64,000 bases of DNA from Flavobacterium fragile (lineage in GTDB: Bacteria; Bacteroidota; Bacteroidia; Flavobacteriales; Flavobacteriaceae). The stretch spans positions 124,001 to 188,000 of the forward strand of contig NZ_JAMLJN010000002.1 in the NCBI RefSeq assembly GCF_023634865.1, in the 5' to 3' direction. The notes under the pieces were generated by a model. The model was given only the letters and a program-made list of their open reading frames with translations, searched no databases and had not been told where the DNA came from. The position numbers and the translations under genes were made by a program. Position 1 is the stretch's first letter. Each line of letters starts with the position of its first letter. Positions 51,053 to 59,691 of the stretch are shown here, piece by piece.

Positions 51053-52930
51053 ATGAAAAAATTACTTTTTTTACTGATTCCTATTATCAGTACGGCACAA
51101 AACAATCCAAATCCTGGGTATTGGCAACAACATGTTGACTATAAAATGGAAGTGAATATGGATGTGAAAAAATTCCAATACAAAGGAAAACAGGAAATTG
51201 TGTACACAAACAATTCACCTGACACCTTACACAAAGTTTTCTATCATTTGTACAACAACGCCTTTCAACCTGGAAGCGAAATGGATGCCCGACTTCAATC
51301 TATTTCAGATCCTGACAAACGAATGGTTAAAACCTTCAAAAAAGAAGGGAAAGACGTTAAAGAGAGTAGAATTAGCACTTTAAAACCAAACGAAATTGGG
51401 TATTTAAATATCGCTAATTTAAAACAAGATGGAGTTTCTGCAACCACAAAAGTAGTAGGAACCATTTTAGAAGTTACTTTAGTAAAACCTATATTACCAA
51501 AACAAAAAACAACTCTTTCTCTAGATTTTGATGGACAAGTGCCGTTACAAATTCGTCGTTCTGGAAGATTATCAGAAGAGGGTGTTGCTTTATCGATGAC
51601 CCAATGGTATCCAAAATTATGTGAATATGATTTTGAAGGATGGCATGCGAATCCATACATCGCAAGAGAATTTCATGGTGTTTGGGGTAATTTTGATGTG
51701 AAAATCACTATTGACAAAGATTACACTATCGGTGGAACAGGATATTTACAAAACAAAAATGAAATCGGTCATGGCTACCAAGATGCTGGTGTGACTGTAG
51801 TTCATCCTAAGAAAACCAAAACCTTGACTTGGCATTTTTATGCACCAAATGTACATGATTTTGCTTGGGGTGCAGATAACGAATTCATCCATGACATGAT
51901 TTTAGGTCCTAATAATGTAGAGTTGCATTTCTTATACAAAAACAACAAAGACATTATAGAAAATTGGAAAAAATTACAACCAAAAACAGCCGAATTATTA
52001 GCATTCTTTAATGAAAATGTTGGTCCATATCCATACAAGCAATATTCTGTAATTCAAGGTGGAGATGGCGGAATGGAATATGGTATGTGTACTTTAATTA
52101 CAGGAAATAGAGCATTTGGAAGTTTAGTTGGTGTAACCGCTCACGAAATGGCACATTCTTGGTTCCAATTTGTATTAGCAACCAACGAAACCAAACACGA
52201 ATGGATGGATGAAGGATTTACCTCATACATATCTAACTTAGCGATGAATAAGATATTGCCTCCAAAAAAACCGGAAGTTCCCTATGAAGAAGCGTATAAC
52301 AATTACATTTATTTAGCAAAATCGGGTAAAGAACAACCGCTTTCTACACACGCTGACCGTTACGATATCAATATGGCGTATGGAATTTCAGCTTATAGTA
52401 AAGGAGAAGTTTTTTTAGTACAATTAGGTTATTTAATTGGACAAGAAAACCTCAAAAAAACCATCAAACGTTATTACAACGATTATAAATTCACGCACCC
52501 AACTCCAAACGACATCAAGCGTGTGGCTGAGAAGGTTTCTGGTGCTAATTTAGATTGGTATTTATTAGATTGGACATTAACAACAAATACAATTGATTAC
52601 AGCATAAAAGAAGTTTCTGAATCTAATGCAGCCAATACAAAAGTAGTTTTTGAAAGAAAAGGGAGAATGCCAATGCCTTTAGATGTAATGGTAGAATATA
52701 CCGATGGAACTAAAGAATTTTTCTACATTCCTAACACGTATATGCGTTGGGAAAAACCAAATCCTTATCCAGGAATTAAAGGAAATGTTTTAAAAGGTTG
52801 GGATTGGGCGTATCCAACATTCACTTTTGAAATTGCAAAACCAAAAGATAAAATCAAATCCATCACCATTGACCCAGAAAATAGGATGGCGGATATCAAT
52901 AAAGAAGATAATATCTTTCCCAAAAAATAA
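51053..52930 (+). CDS. Secreted M1-family metallopeptidase
   Basis: A 625-residue zinc aminopeptidase with a signal peptide (LLFLLIPIISTAQ). The zinc site is HEMAHSW, 18 residues, then Glu in HEWMDEGFTSY (HExxH-X18-E). The exopeptidase motif appears as GGDGGMEYGM, with Tyr where most M1 enzymes have Asn (GxMEN). The N-terminal beta domain (VDYKMEVNMDVKKFQYKGKQ) is typical. ATG 51053 was chosen over a TTG two codons upstream. Confidence 0.92.
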   Translation: MKKLLFLLIPIISTAQNNPNPGYWQQHVDYKMEVNMDVKKFQYKGKQEIVYTNNSPDTLHKVFYHLYNNAFQPGSEMDARLQSISDPDKRMVKTFKKEGKDVKESRISTLKPNEIGYLNIANLKQDGVSATTKVVGTILEVTLVKPILPKQKTTLSLDFDGQVPLQIRRSGRLSEEGVALSMTQWYPKLCEYDFEGWHANPYIAREFHGVWGNFDVKITIDKDYTIGGTGYLQNKNEIGHGYQDAGVTVVHPKKTKTLTWHFYAPNVHDFAWGADNEFIHDMILGPNNVELHFLYKNNKDIIENWKKLQPKTAELLAFFNENVGPYPYKQYSVIQGGDGGMEYGMCTLITGNRAFGSLVGVTAHEMAHSWFQFVLATNETKHEWMDEGFTSYISNLAMNKILPPKKPEVPYEEAYNNYIYLAKSGKEQPLSTHADRYDINMAYGISAYSKGEVFLVQLGYLIGQENLKKTIKRYYNDYKFTHPTPNDIKRVAEKVSGANLDWYLLDWTLTTNTIDYSIKEVSESNAANTKVVFERKGRMPMPLDVMVEYTDGTKEFFYIPNTYMRWEKPNPYPGIKGNVLKGWDWAYPTFTFEIAKPKDKIKSITIDPENRMADINKEDNIFPKK

Positions 52931-52935
52931 AATTT

Positions 52936-52961
52936 AAAGCGACTTAAAAGTTGCTTTTTTT
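52936..52961 (+). terminator. Intrinsic terminator after the M1 peptidase gene
   Basis: AAAGCGACTT / AAGTTGCTTT (one G-U) and a T7 run. Confidence 0.9.
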
Positions 52962-52983
52962 GTGCTCATTTTCAATAAGTAAG

Positions 52984-52997
52984 ATGATAATTATCAT
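52984..52997 (+). promoter_or_regulatory. 14-bp perfect palindrome upstream of the EF-G-like gene
   Basis: ATGATAATTATCAT, 82 bp before the ATG. It resembles half-sites of Fur-type boxes (GATAAT / ATTATC) but is shorter than the 19-bp consensus, so metal regulation is only a suggestion. Confidence 0.4.
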
Positions 52998-53078
52998 AAT
53001 TTAGGTGTTTTAGCTTTCGTAATTTTAATGTGCTAAAAATGCAATTATAATCAGCTATTCATTTAAAAAAATAAAGTC

Positions 53079-55199
53079 ATGAGCATTGCAACAAAAGACA
53101 TTAGAAACGTGGTATTTCTTGGGCATTCAGGATCAGGAAAGACCACCTTTATCGAAACCATGTTATTTGAAAGTGGCGTAATTCCACGCCGTGGTTCGGT
53201 AGAAAATCATAATACGATTTCCGATTTTACTGATTTGGAACACGAAAGAGAAAACACCTTATACAGCCACTTAATGCACGTTAAATGGCACAACAACAAA
53301 ATCAACATCATAGATACTCCAGGTTTCGACGATTTTATTGGAGAAGTGGTTTCTTCCCTTAAAGTAGCCGATACTGCCGTAATTTTATTAAACGCAGCTT
53401 CTGGAGTAGAAGTGGGAACGGAAATCGTTTGGGAATACGTTCAAAATTATCAAACACCTGCTTTTTTTGTTATTAACCAGATGGATCATCCAAAAGCAGA
53501 TTTCGAAACTACATTGGAACAAGCTATAAATCGTTTCGGAAATAAAGTGATTCCAATTCAATATCCATACAATTCGGGTGAAAAATTCAATAGTATTATT
53601 GATGTCCTTCGCATGACGATGTATGTTTTTCCAGAAAATGGTGGAAAACCAGAAAAAATGCCAATTCCAGAATCTGAATTAGAGAAAGCCAACGCGCTTC
53701 ATAACGCCTTAGTAGAAGCAGCAGCGGAAAACGAAGAAGGTTTAATGGAAAAATACTTCGAAAAAGGCAATTTAGACGAAACCGAATTAGCAAAAGGATT
53801 AACTATTGCGCTTGCTAACCAACAAATATTTCCTGTTTTCTGTGCTTCTGGATTAAAAGATATGGGAAGCGGAAGAATTATGGGATTCATCGATGATATT
53901 GCGCCATCTCCAGCCGACAGACCAGCAAAAAAATTAGAAAATGGTGGTGAATTAAAATGCGATGCTACTGACAAAACTACTATTTTCATTTACAAAACGC
54001 TTTCAGAACCGCAAGTGGGAATGGTTTCCTATTTCAAAGTACTTTCGGGCGAATTGAATGCTGGTGATGAACTAGTAAATGCCGATAACGGAGAAACCGA
54101 ACGCTTAACGCAATTATTCGTTGCAGAAGGAAAACAAAGAACTGCCGTAGATAAATTAACCGCAGGTGATTTAGGAGTTACCATTCGATTGAAATACGGA
54201 CATTCCAACAATACGTTGAATGCAAAAGGTGTAGAAAGAAAAGTCAGAAAAATGCGATTTCCAGAAAGTCGCATTAAAAAAGCGGTTACCACTTCTAATC
54301 CTGCCGATATGGAAAAAATGATTAAAGCGCTACATCAAATCGAAGAAGAAGATTTGACTTTCAAAGTAGAGCAATCTTCGGAATTAAAACAAACCATTGT
54401 GTATGGTCAAGGGCAATTGCATTTGGATTTAATCAAACATCGTATCGAAAGTGAAAATAACATCGAAATCATTTTTGAAGAACCAAAAGTACCCTATCGC
54501 GAAACCATAACCAAAGCAGCAAAAGCTGAATATCGACACAAAAAACAAAGTGGTGGTGCCGGACAATTTGGAGAAGTACATTTAACGATTGAGCCATATT
54601 ATGATGATATGCCAGAACCACAAGGCGTAAACGTTCGCAACAAAGAAATTGAAGAATTGCCTTGGGGTGGAAAATTAGCATTTTATTGGTGCATAGTTGG
54701 CGGTGCTATTGATAATCGTTACCAAACTGCAATCAAAAAAGGAATCATGCAAGAAATGACAGAAGGTCCGTTAACGGGTTCTAATTGTCAAAACATTCGT
54801 GTTTGCATTTATGATGGTAAAATGCATGCGGTAGACAGTAATGATATTTCTTTCCAATTAGCAGCTTCACATGCTTTTAGAGCAGGTTTTAACGAAGCTA
54901 AACCTCAACTTTTAGAACCTTATTATCAACTTGAAGTGCTTTGTGAAGATGCTTACACTGGTGACGTCATGGGTGATTTACAGACTAGAAGAGCCATCAT
55001 TCAAGGAATGGATACGGATGGTCATTATCAAAAAATTATTTCTGAAGTGCCACTAGCCGAACTCAAAGATTACGGCTCAACACTTCGTTCTTTAACACAA
55101 GGAAAAGCAAAATTTAAATTGGAATTTAGTTCTTATCAACTCGTTCCTTCTCATGTTCAGGAAGGTTTAGTTATAAGCAATGCCGTTCTTTCTGAATAA
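53079..55199 (+). CDS. Elongation factor G-like translational GTPase
   Basis: A 706-residue cytoplasmic protein with EF-G domain order: GTPase (1-260), beta barrel, and domains III-V. G1 is LGHSGSGKTTFIE instead of the AHVDAGKTT of true EF-G; G3 is DTPGFDDF; G4 is INQMD where the consensus is NKxD. It belongs to the EF-G-II/fusA2-like branch. Such paralogues may act in translocation, recycling or stress; the specific role is unknown. It is monocistronic between terminators. Confidence 0.9.
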   Translation: MSIATKDIRNVVFLGHSGSGKTTFIETMLFESGVIPRRGSVENHNTISDFTDLEHERENTLYSHLMHVKWHNNKINIIDTPGFDDFIGEVVSSLKVADTAVILLNAASGVEVGTEIVWEYVQNYQTPAFFVINQMDHPKADFETTLEQAINRFGNKVIPIQYPYNSGEKFNSIIDVLRMTMYVFPENGGKPEKMPIPESELEKANALHNALVEAAAENEEGLMEKYFEKGNLDETELAKGLTIALANQQIFPVFCASGLKDMGSGRIMGFIDDIAPSPADRPAKKLENGGELKCDATDKTTIFIYKTLSEPQVGMVSYFKVLSGELNAGDELVNADNGETERLTQLFVAEGKQRTAVDKLTAGDLGVTIRLKYGHSNNTLNAKGVERKVRKMRFPESRIKKAVTTSNPADMEKMIKALHQIEEEDLTFKVEQSSELKQTIVYGQGQLHLDLIKHRIESENNIEIIFEEPKVPYRETITKAAKAEYRHKKQSGGAGQFGEVHLTIEPYYDDMPEPQGVNVRNKEIEELPWGGKLAFYWCIVGGAIDNRYQTAIKKGIMQEMTEGPLTGSNCQNIRVCIYDGKMHAVDSNDISFQLAASHAFRAGFNEAKPQLLEPYYQLEVLCEDAYTGDVMGDLQTRRAIIQGMDTDGHYQKIISEVPLAELKDYGSTLRSLTQGKAKFKLEFSSYQLVPSHVQEGLVISNAVLSE

Positions 55200-55216
55200 A
55201 ACGAATTTTGTTTTTA

Positions 55217-55249
55217 GAAAAGCTTCTTCCATTCGAAGAAGCTTTTTTT
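55217..55249 (+). terminator. Terminator immediately before the rnpA promoter
   Basis: AAAAGCTTCTTC / GAAGAAGCTTTT hairpin with a T7 run, ending two bases before the rnpA -7 box. Confidence 0.93.
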
Positions 55250-55250
55250 A

Positions 55251-55258
55251 TACCTTTG
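55251..55258 (+). promoter_or_regulatory. -7 box for rnpA
   Basis: TACCTTTG matches TAnnTTTG and lies only 4 bp before the rnpA ATG. The transcript would start at or next to the start codon. The expected -33 position falls inside the preceding terminator. Confidence 0.6.
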
Positions 55259-55262
55259 CGCT

Positions 55263-55634
55263 ATGAAATTTACCTATTCCAAAGACGAAAAATTAAAAAG
55301 CAAAACTACAATTGACCTTCTGTTTACGGAAGGAAAATCGGTTTCGAAATATCCGTTGCGTTTGGTTTATGTAGAAAATTCTGAACCTAATGCGGAACTT
55401 ATTAAAATAGGTGTTTCAGTATCTAAAAAATACTTCAAGAAAGCGGTAGACCGCAATTATTTTAAACGTGTTTTACGTGAAACCTATCGTTTAAATAAAC
55501 ATCTTTTGATTGATCCTTTAGAAAAACCCCACGCGTTTATGTTTTTTTATCAATCGAAGGAACGTCTCTCTTATCAAGAAATCGAAGAGAAAACCATCCA
55601 ACTTTTTCAAAAATTCAATGAAAGGCAGAAGTAA
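55263..55634 (+). CDS. rnpA: Ribonuclease P protein component
   Basis: A 123-residue basic protein that assists RNase P RNA in tRNA 5' processing. The start FTYSKDEKLKSKTTIDLLFTEGKSVSKYPLRLVYV and the RNA-binding helix KKAVDRNYFKRVLRETYRLNKHLL are typical. The canonical RNR motif is written RNY here. It is not next to rpmH or dnaA. Confidence 0.93.
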   Translation: MKFTYSKDEKLKSKTTIDLLFTEGKSVSKYPLRLVYVENSEPNAELIKIGVSVSKKYFKKAVDRNYFKRVLRETYRLNKHLLIDPLEKPHAFMFFYQSKERLSYQEIEEKTIQLFQKFNERQK

Positions 55635-55706
55635 ATAAACATTTGGTTTAATTTTTGCGTAAGATTCTTTACTTTCGTAGGACAATATCATTCAAGACTT
55701 TCGACA

Positions 55707-57341
55707 ATGAAAAAATATTTCAATAGAAAAATAATTTTGCCTGTATTGGCAGCAGGTTTCTTATTTGTAGGCGTTAGTTTTAAAAACGATTTTTTTGAAA
55801 TTGCCAAACAAATCGAAATCTTCACCGGACTTTTCAAAACCGTTAACCAAAATTACGTGGATGAAACGAATCCCGGTGAAATGATGGATAACGCCATAAA
55901 AAGCATGTTGAAAGAATTGGATCCATACACCGTTTTCTTTAACGAACAAGACGTTTTAAAATTCAAAATCAACAACACGGGCGAGTACACAGGTATTGGC
56001 GCTATGGTGCAACGCAAAGACGGAAAAGTTTTTCTAAAAGAAATTTACAAAGGATTTCCAGCCGATAAAGCCGGATTGAAAGCAGGTGATGAGGTAATTC
56101 AAATAGGAGATATCAACCTAAAAGAATACAAAGAAGATGCTTCACAATTGTTTCGTGGTGCTAAAAATACTAAAGTTGAAATTCAGTATATCCGCCAAGG
56201 AAAAACCCAAAATGCAACGATAATTTTGGATGATGTAGAAATAAAAGCCGTTCCGTTTTTCTCCCTTTTAAAAGATAATACAGGCTACATCGTTTTAACA
56301 AAATTCACTGAGAAAGCGAGTTCGGAAACCAAAGCGGCTTTGTTAGAATTGAAAAAACAAGGCGCAACAAAAATCATCTTAGATTTAAGAGGAAACCCGG
56401 GTGGATTATTGCATGAAGCGGTGAATATTTGCAATCTTTTTGTGCCGAAAAACGAATTAATTGTTACTACAAAATCTAAAAATCCAAAACATAATTTTGA
56501 ATATCGAACAAAAAACGAACCTATAGATTTAGAAATTCCGATTGCCATAATTGTGGATGGTAAAAGTGCTTCGGCTTCTGAAATTGTAGCGGGTGCTATT
56601 CAAGATTTGGATAGAGGCGTGATTTTAGGAACGAGAAGTTTTGGGAAAGGATTGGTGCAACGTCCGTTAGATTTGTCTTATGGAACACAAGTTAAAGTTA
56701 CGATTTCGAGATATTATACGCCTTCGGGAAGATGTATTCAAGCGTTGGATTATTCTAAAAAAGATGAATCAGGAAAAGCCATTAAAAAATCGCAAAACGA
56801 ATTCAACGCTTTTAAAACCAAAGCCGGAAGAACCGTTTATGATGGCGGTGGTGTTTTACCGGATATTGAAATCGAAGAAACCAAAATGGCAACCGTAACA
56901 GAGGCTGTTATAAAAAACGATGCTATTTTCAACTTTGCCACGCAGTGGTATTATAAAAATTCCTCTATTTCAGGAATTCCAACAATTTCAGATGCCGATT
57001 ATGCTGCATTTAAAACGTTTTTAAAACAAGAAAAAATCACTTTAGACACCGAAACCAACAAAGCGCTGAAAAACGTTTTAGAAACAGCTAAAAAAGAGAA
57101 AATAGATGCTCAAATTGCTACGGAATACAAACAATTGGAATTGGCCATAGAAAAAAATCAAGAATTAGAACTGGATAAGAATAAAAATCAAATCAAAAAG
57201 CTAATTCAAGAAGAGCTTATAACTCGTTATCAGTATCGTGAAGGTTTATATCAATTTTACACCAAAGAAAATTTGGAAATTGAAAAAGCCATCGCGCTAT
57301 TAAACAATCCAACACAATACAAATCCATCTTAAAAAAATAG
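55707..57341 (+). CDS. S41-family (CtpA-type) C-terminal processing protease
   Basis: A 544-residue periplasmic protease: N-terminal hydrophobic anchor or signal (IILPVLAAGFLFVGVSF), PDZ domain (about 95-175: GIGAMVQRKDGKVFLKEIYK, GFPADKAGLKAGDEVIQIGD), then the S41 core. The catalytic Ser is in DGKSASASEIVAGAIQDL and the Lys in LGTRSFGKGLVQ. LDLRGNPGGLL is the substrate-side motif. A helical C-terminal extension of about 140 residues follows. An OmpA-type gene follows one base after its stop. Confidence 0.93.
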   Translation: MKKYFNRKIILPVLAAGFLFVGVSFKNDFFEIAKQIEIFTGLFKTVNQNYVDETNPGEMMDNAIKSMLKELDPYTVFFNEQDVLKFKINNTGEYTGIGAMVQRKDGKVFLKEIYKGFPADKAGLKAGDEVIQIGDINLKEYKEDASQLFRGAKNTKVEIQYIRQGKTQNATIILDDVEIKAVPFFSLLKDNTGYIVLTKFTEKASSETKAALLELKKQGATKIILDLRGNPGGLLHEAVNICNLFVPKNELIVTTKSKNPKHNFEYRTKNEPIDLEIPIAIIVDGKSASASEIVAGAIQDLDRGVILGTRSFGKGLVQRPLDLSYGTQVKVTISRYYTPSGRCIQALDYSKKDESGKAIKKSQNEFNAFKTKAGRTVYDGGGVLPDIEIEETKMATVTEAVIKNDAIFNFATQWYYKNSSISGIPTISDADYAAFKTFLKQEKITLDTETNKALKNVLETAKKEKIDAQIATEYKQLELAIEKNQELELDKNKNQIKKLIQEELITRYQYREGLYQFYTKENLEIEKAIALLNNPTQYKSILKK

Positions 57342-57342
57342 G

Positions 57343-58197
57343 ATGAAATCATTCTTTTCCATTGCATTTCTTATCATTTTCACTTTTTCTTTTGCACAGG
57401 AAGAAGAGGAGGTACACTCTATTTTTTTTGAATTTGACAAATACAATCTTAAAGATGAACAAGCGAATGCAGTAGTTGCATTTGTTAGCAAAATTGATAC
57501 AACTAGAATTGAATCCGTACAAATTTTTGGCTATTGCGACGATAGAGGAAAAGACGAATATAATTTTATTTTATCGACGAATCGAGCGAATACGGTAAAA
57601 AACAAACTAATTGAAAGAGGTATTAAAAGTAAAATCATCATTACGCTGGAAGGAAAAGGCAGAATTATGCTCGATGAAGACATGCAAACTAATATTCCTG
57701 AAGCACGCTCTAAGAATAGACGAGTAGATGTAGTAGTAAATTTTAAACCGGTAGTAATTGAGGATTTAAAAATTCCAGGAGTTTACAGCACGATAAAAAA
57801 GGATCGAATTGTAGGTGACAGGATTTATCTCGACCACGTTTTATTTGAAAGAGGTAGCAGTCAATTAACTTACAAAGCCAAAAAAGAATTGGACCGAATA
57901 GCTTTAGAACTTCACAAGTACAAAAACATTCACTTCGAAATCCAGGGTCACGTTTGTTGTACCCCAACGTTTCACAAAGAAGCTATTGATCGCGATACCA
58001 AAAAAAGAGAATTGTCTGCCAATCGTGCAAAAAGAGTTTACAATTATTTTCTGATGAAACGCATTAGTAAAACCCGTATGACATACAAAGGCTACGGCAA
58101 CACGCAATCCTTGAAAAAAGGAAGTTCTTTAGATAGAAGGGTAGAGCTTTTGATTACTAAAAATGATGTAATTCCTGTGGAACAGCCGAAGAAATAG
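57343..58197 (+). CDS. Tandem OmpA-domain cell-wall-binding protein
   Basis: A 284-residue secreted protein (signal FFSIAFLIIFTFSFAQ) made almost wholly of two OmpA-like domains. The first, about 25-135, has SIFFEFDKYNLKDEQ, FGYCDDRGKDEYNFILSTNRA and EARSKNRRVDVVV. The second, about 160-277, has VLFERGSSQLTYKAKKELDR, IQGHVCCTPTFHKE, ANRAKRVYNYFL and LDRRVELLI. OmpA domains bind peptidoglycan; two in series without a barrel is uncommon. It is coupled to the CtpA gene (one-base gap). Confidence 0.88.
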   Translation: MKSFFSIAFLIIFTFSFAQEEEEVHSIFFEFDKYNLKDEQANAVVAFVSKIDTTRIESVQIFGYCDDRGKDEYNFILSTNRANTVKNKLIERGIKSKIIITLEGKGRIMLDEDMQTNIPEARSKNRRVDVVVNFKPVVIEDLKIPGVYSTIKKDRIVGDRIYLDHVLFERGSSQLTYKAKKELDRIALELHKYKNIHFEIQGHVCCTPTFHKEAIDRDTKKRELSANRAKRVYNYFLMKRISKTRMTYKGYGNTQSLKKGSSLDRRVELLITKNDVIPVEQPKK

Positions 58198-58298
58198 TTT
58201 AGTTTTAACAATTAGTATGGTTATTGAGTACATTCTGTTAAAATGTTAAAAGTCAAAACAGAATATTGCTTTTTTAATTGCCTTACATTGTATTTGTA

Positions 58299-58421
58299 GG
58301 GCCAAAACACCTAATTCTATTACTAATTTTCGAGTTATTTCTCTTTCCCAAACCCTAACCGGCTCGGTAAAAGATTCTCTTGGAAACCCATTACAAAATG
58401 CCAATGTAATTGCTAAACCTT
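58299..58421 (+). pseudogene. Remnant of the outer-membrane barrel gene start
   Basis: Homologous to 60740-60863, the first 41 codons of the 886-residue barrel gene. The inner stretch reads SLSQTLTGSVKDSLGNPLQN then ANVIAKP-stop, against SLSQTLTGTVKDSLGNPLQN in the intact gene. The ATG is replaced by GGG, one T is lost in the signal-peptide part (frameshift), and a TAA follows at codon 41. Several of the base changes are silent, so it once was a working paralogue. The remaining 2.5 kb is absent. Confidence 0.88.
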
Positions 58422-58471
58422 AAGATAATAACATCAAACCGATAATAAATTAAATTAATTAACGTTTAAAT

Positions 58472-58529
58472 ACCGTAACAAAACAGCACAAAACACCGTA
58501 AAATCATTTTTTTGAATAGTATTAATTTG
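58472..58529 (+). promoter_or_regulatory. Paired ACCGTAA element and promoter-like box, unit 1
   Basis: ACCGTAA at 58472 and 58495 (23-bp offset), then 20 bp, then TTAATTTG at 58522-58529. The same elements with identical spacings occur at 59587-59644. The second ACCGTAA occupies the -33 position, which suits an activator-dependent promoter; paired direct repeats resemble LytTR-type sites, by inference. Confidence 0.65.
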
Positions 58530-58574
58530 AGCTTGGATATCCAAAAACAAATACTAATTTTAAAAATTTAATGA

Positions 58575-58814
58575 ATGAAAAAAATGATTTTTAGTGCAGT
58601 TGCACTTGTAGCATTTTCGTTTGCTGGAATGGCAAATGAAGTAGTGGAAAAAAAAGTTGAATCAAAAGTTGAATCAACACAGACAGGATGTCATAATGTA
58701 TATCTTGACACTTATCAATCAGCTATTGATAATGGAGCTAATGAAACACAAGCAGGAAAAGTTGCTTGGGATGCGTATAAATCGTGTACAGAAAAAGTGT
58801 TAACACAAACTTAA
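58575..58814 (+). CDS. Small secreted C-X31-C protein, copy 1
   Basis: A 79-residue protein. The signal peptide MKKMIFSAVALVAFSFAGMA is almost identical to that of the copy at 59692. A charged VEKKVESKVEST spacer leads to a core CHNVYLDTYQSAIDNGANE...AWDAYKSC, two Cys separated by 31 residues. Both copies share Y, G, A, V and AY at the same positions in the core, which suggests a disulfide-closed helical hairpin. I know no named family. It precedes a GLPGLI gene, with a strong hairpin between them. Confidence 0.8.
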   Translation: MKKMIFSAVALVAFSFAGMANEVVEKKVESKVESTQTGCHNVYLDTYQSAIDNGANETQAGKVAWDAYKSCTEKVLTQT

Positions 58815-58822
58815 TCAATTAC

Positions 58823-58853
58823 AAAACGCTTTAATGTAATATTAGAGCGTTTT
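58823..58853 (+). promoter_or_regulatory. Intercistronic hairpin, unit 1
   Basis: AAAACGCTTTAAT / ATTAGAGCGTTTT (13-bp stem with one G-U, 5-nt loop) between the small-protein gene and the GLPGLI gene. It may act as a partial terminator or as a 3' stabiliser, favouring the small protein. Confidence 0.75.
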
Positions 58854-58868
58854 AATAAAGTATATAAT

Positions 58869-59564
58869 ATGTTAGGAAAAATTATTGTAATATTTATTTT
58901 TATTGGAAACCTTTCCGCGCAAACAAATTCATTAAGTGTAAACTATTCTTTACAGATAGGTTTTGATGAAGGCTTTTCAAAAAATGATATTTTAAAAGAC
59001 TATTATGCTTTAGCGCAAAAAGGAGCTCAAGCGATTAAATTCAAATTGGAAGCAAATAAAATTGTTTCCTATTTTACTATGGTAGACCTAATTAAAAATG
59101 AAGAAATCGATTTTGCTATATCTTTCTCTGAGGCATCAACCTCTTATTTTATTGATATTGAAAAAGGTAAAAAAATAAAATATGAAAGTGGTTTTTTTGG
59201 AGAATATATGATTGAATATCAAGAAACAACAAATTGGAAATTAGAAAATGAAACCAAACAAATAGGTGACTATTTATGTTACAAAGCTACATCAGAGCAA
59301 GTTGTTGTTAATCCAAAAGGCACTTTTAAACATCCAATTGTGGCTTGGTATTGTCCAAGCATTCCATTTAATTTTGGACCTAAAGGATATGATGGTTTAC
59401 CTGGTCTAGTATTAGAGTTACAAGTTAGAAATATTACATGGGGTGCCACAAAAATAGAACTCAGTAACGAAAGCATAATTATAGATAAACCTTCAAAAGG
59501 TAAATTAATCACAGAAGAAGAATTTAAAAAAATAGTAGCTTCGCCTCCAATGTTTGGAAACTAG
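58869..59564 (+). CDS. GLPGLI-family protein, copy 1
   Basis: A 231-residue secreted protein: signal peptide (IIVIFIFIGNLSAQ), beta-strand-rich body (LSVNYSLQIGFDEGF, INYKxT-like NWKLENETKQIGDYLCYKATSEQ), then VAWYCPSIPFNFGPKGYDGLPGLVLELQV. The GLPGL motif and the preceding AWYC...PFNFGP define the GLPGLI family, known only from Bacteroidota and of unknown function. Two Cys (YLCYKA and WYCP) are conserved in the second copy. It is probably periplasmic or surface-located. Confidence 0.92.
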   Translation: MLGKIIVIFIFIGNLSAQTNSLSVNYSLQIGFDEGFSKNDILKDYYALAQKGAQAIKFKLEANKIVSYFTMVDLIKNEEIDFAISFSEASTSYFIDIEKGKKIKYESGFFGEYMIEYQETTNWKLENETKQIGDYLCYKATSEQVVVNPKGTFKHPIVAWYCPSIPFNFGPKGYDGLPGLVLELQVRNITWGATKIELSNESIIIDKPSKGKLITEEEFKKIVASPPMFGN

Positions 59565-59586
59565 TATTTAAAGAAGAAAATTTTAA

Positions 59587-59644
59587 ACCGTAACAAATAG
59601 CCTAAAAAAACCGTAAAATCATTGTTTTTAATTATATTAATTTG
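59587..59644 (+). promoter_or_regulatory. Paired ACCGTAA element and promoter-like box, unit 2
   Basis: ACCGTAA at 59587 and 59610 (23-bp offset), 20 bp, TTAATTTG at 59637-59644; spacings identical to unit 1. CCGTAAAATCATT is shared word for word. Confidence 0.65.
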
Positions 59645-59691
59645 CACCCGGTTAACCACAAAAAAATACTAATTTTAAAAATTTAAACAAA

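Larger units (their letters stand above)
58198..58574 (+). other. 377-bp gap: pseudogene remnant and regulatory region
   Basis: Contains a decayed copy of the start of the barrel gene (58299-58421), then about 50 bp of AT-rich sequence, then the paired ACCGTAA element and promoter-like box for the first small-protein gene. No intact reading frame and no tRNA-like fold seen. Confidence 0.8.

Noticed and set aside
58198..58574. tRNA or structured RNA gene in the largest gap
   Set aside because: No cloverleaf or T-loop signature on either strand; the gap is explained by a pseudogene remnant and a promoter region.
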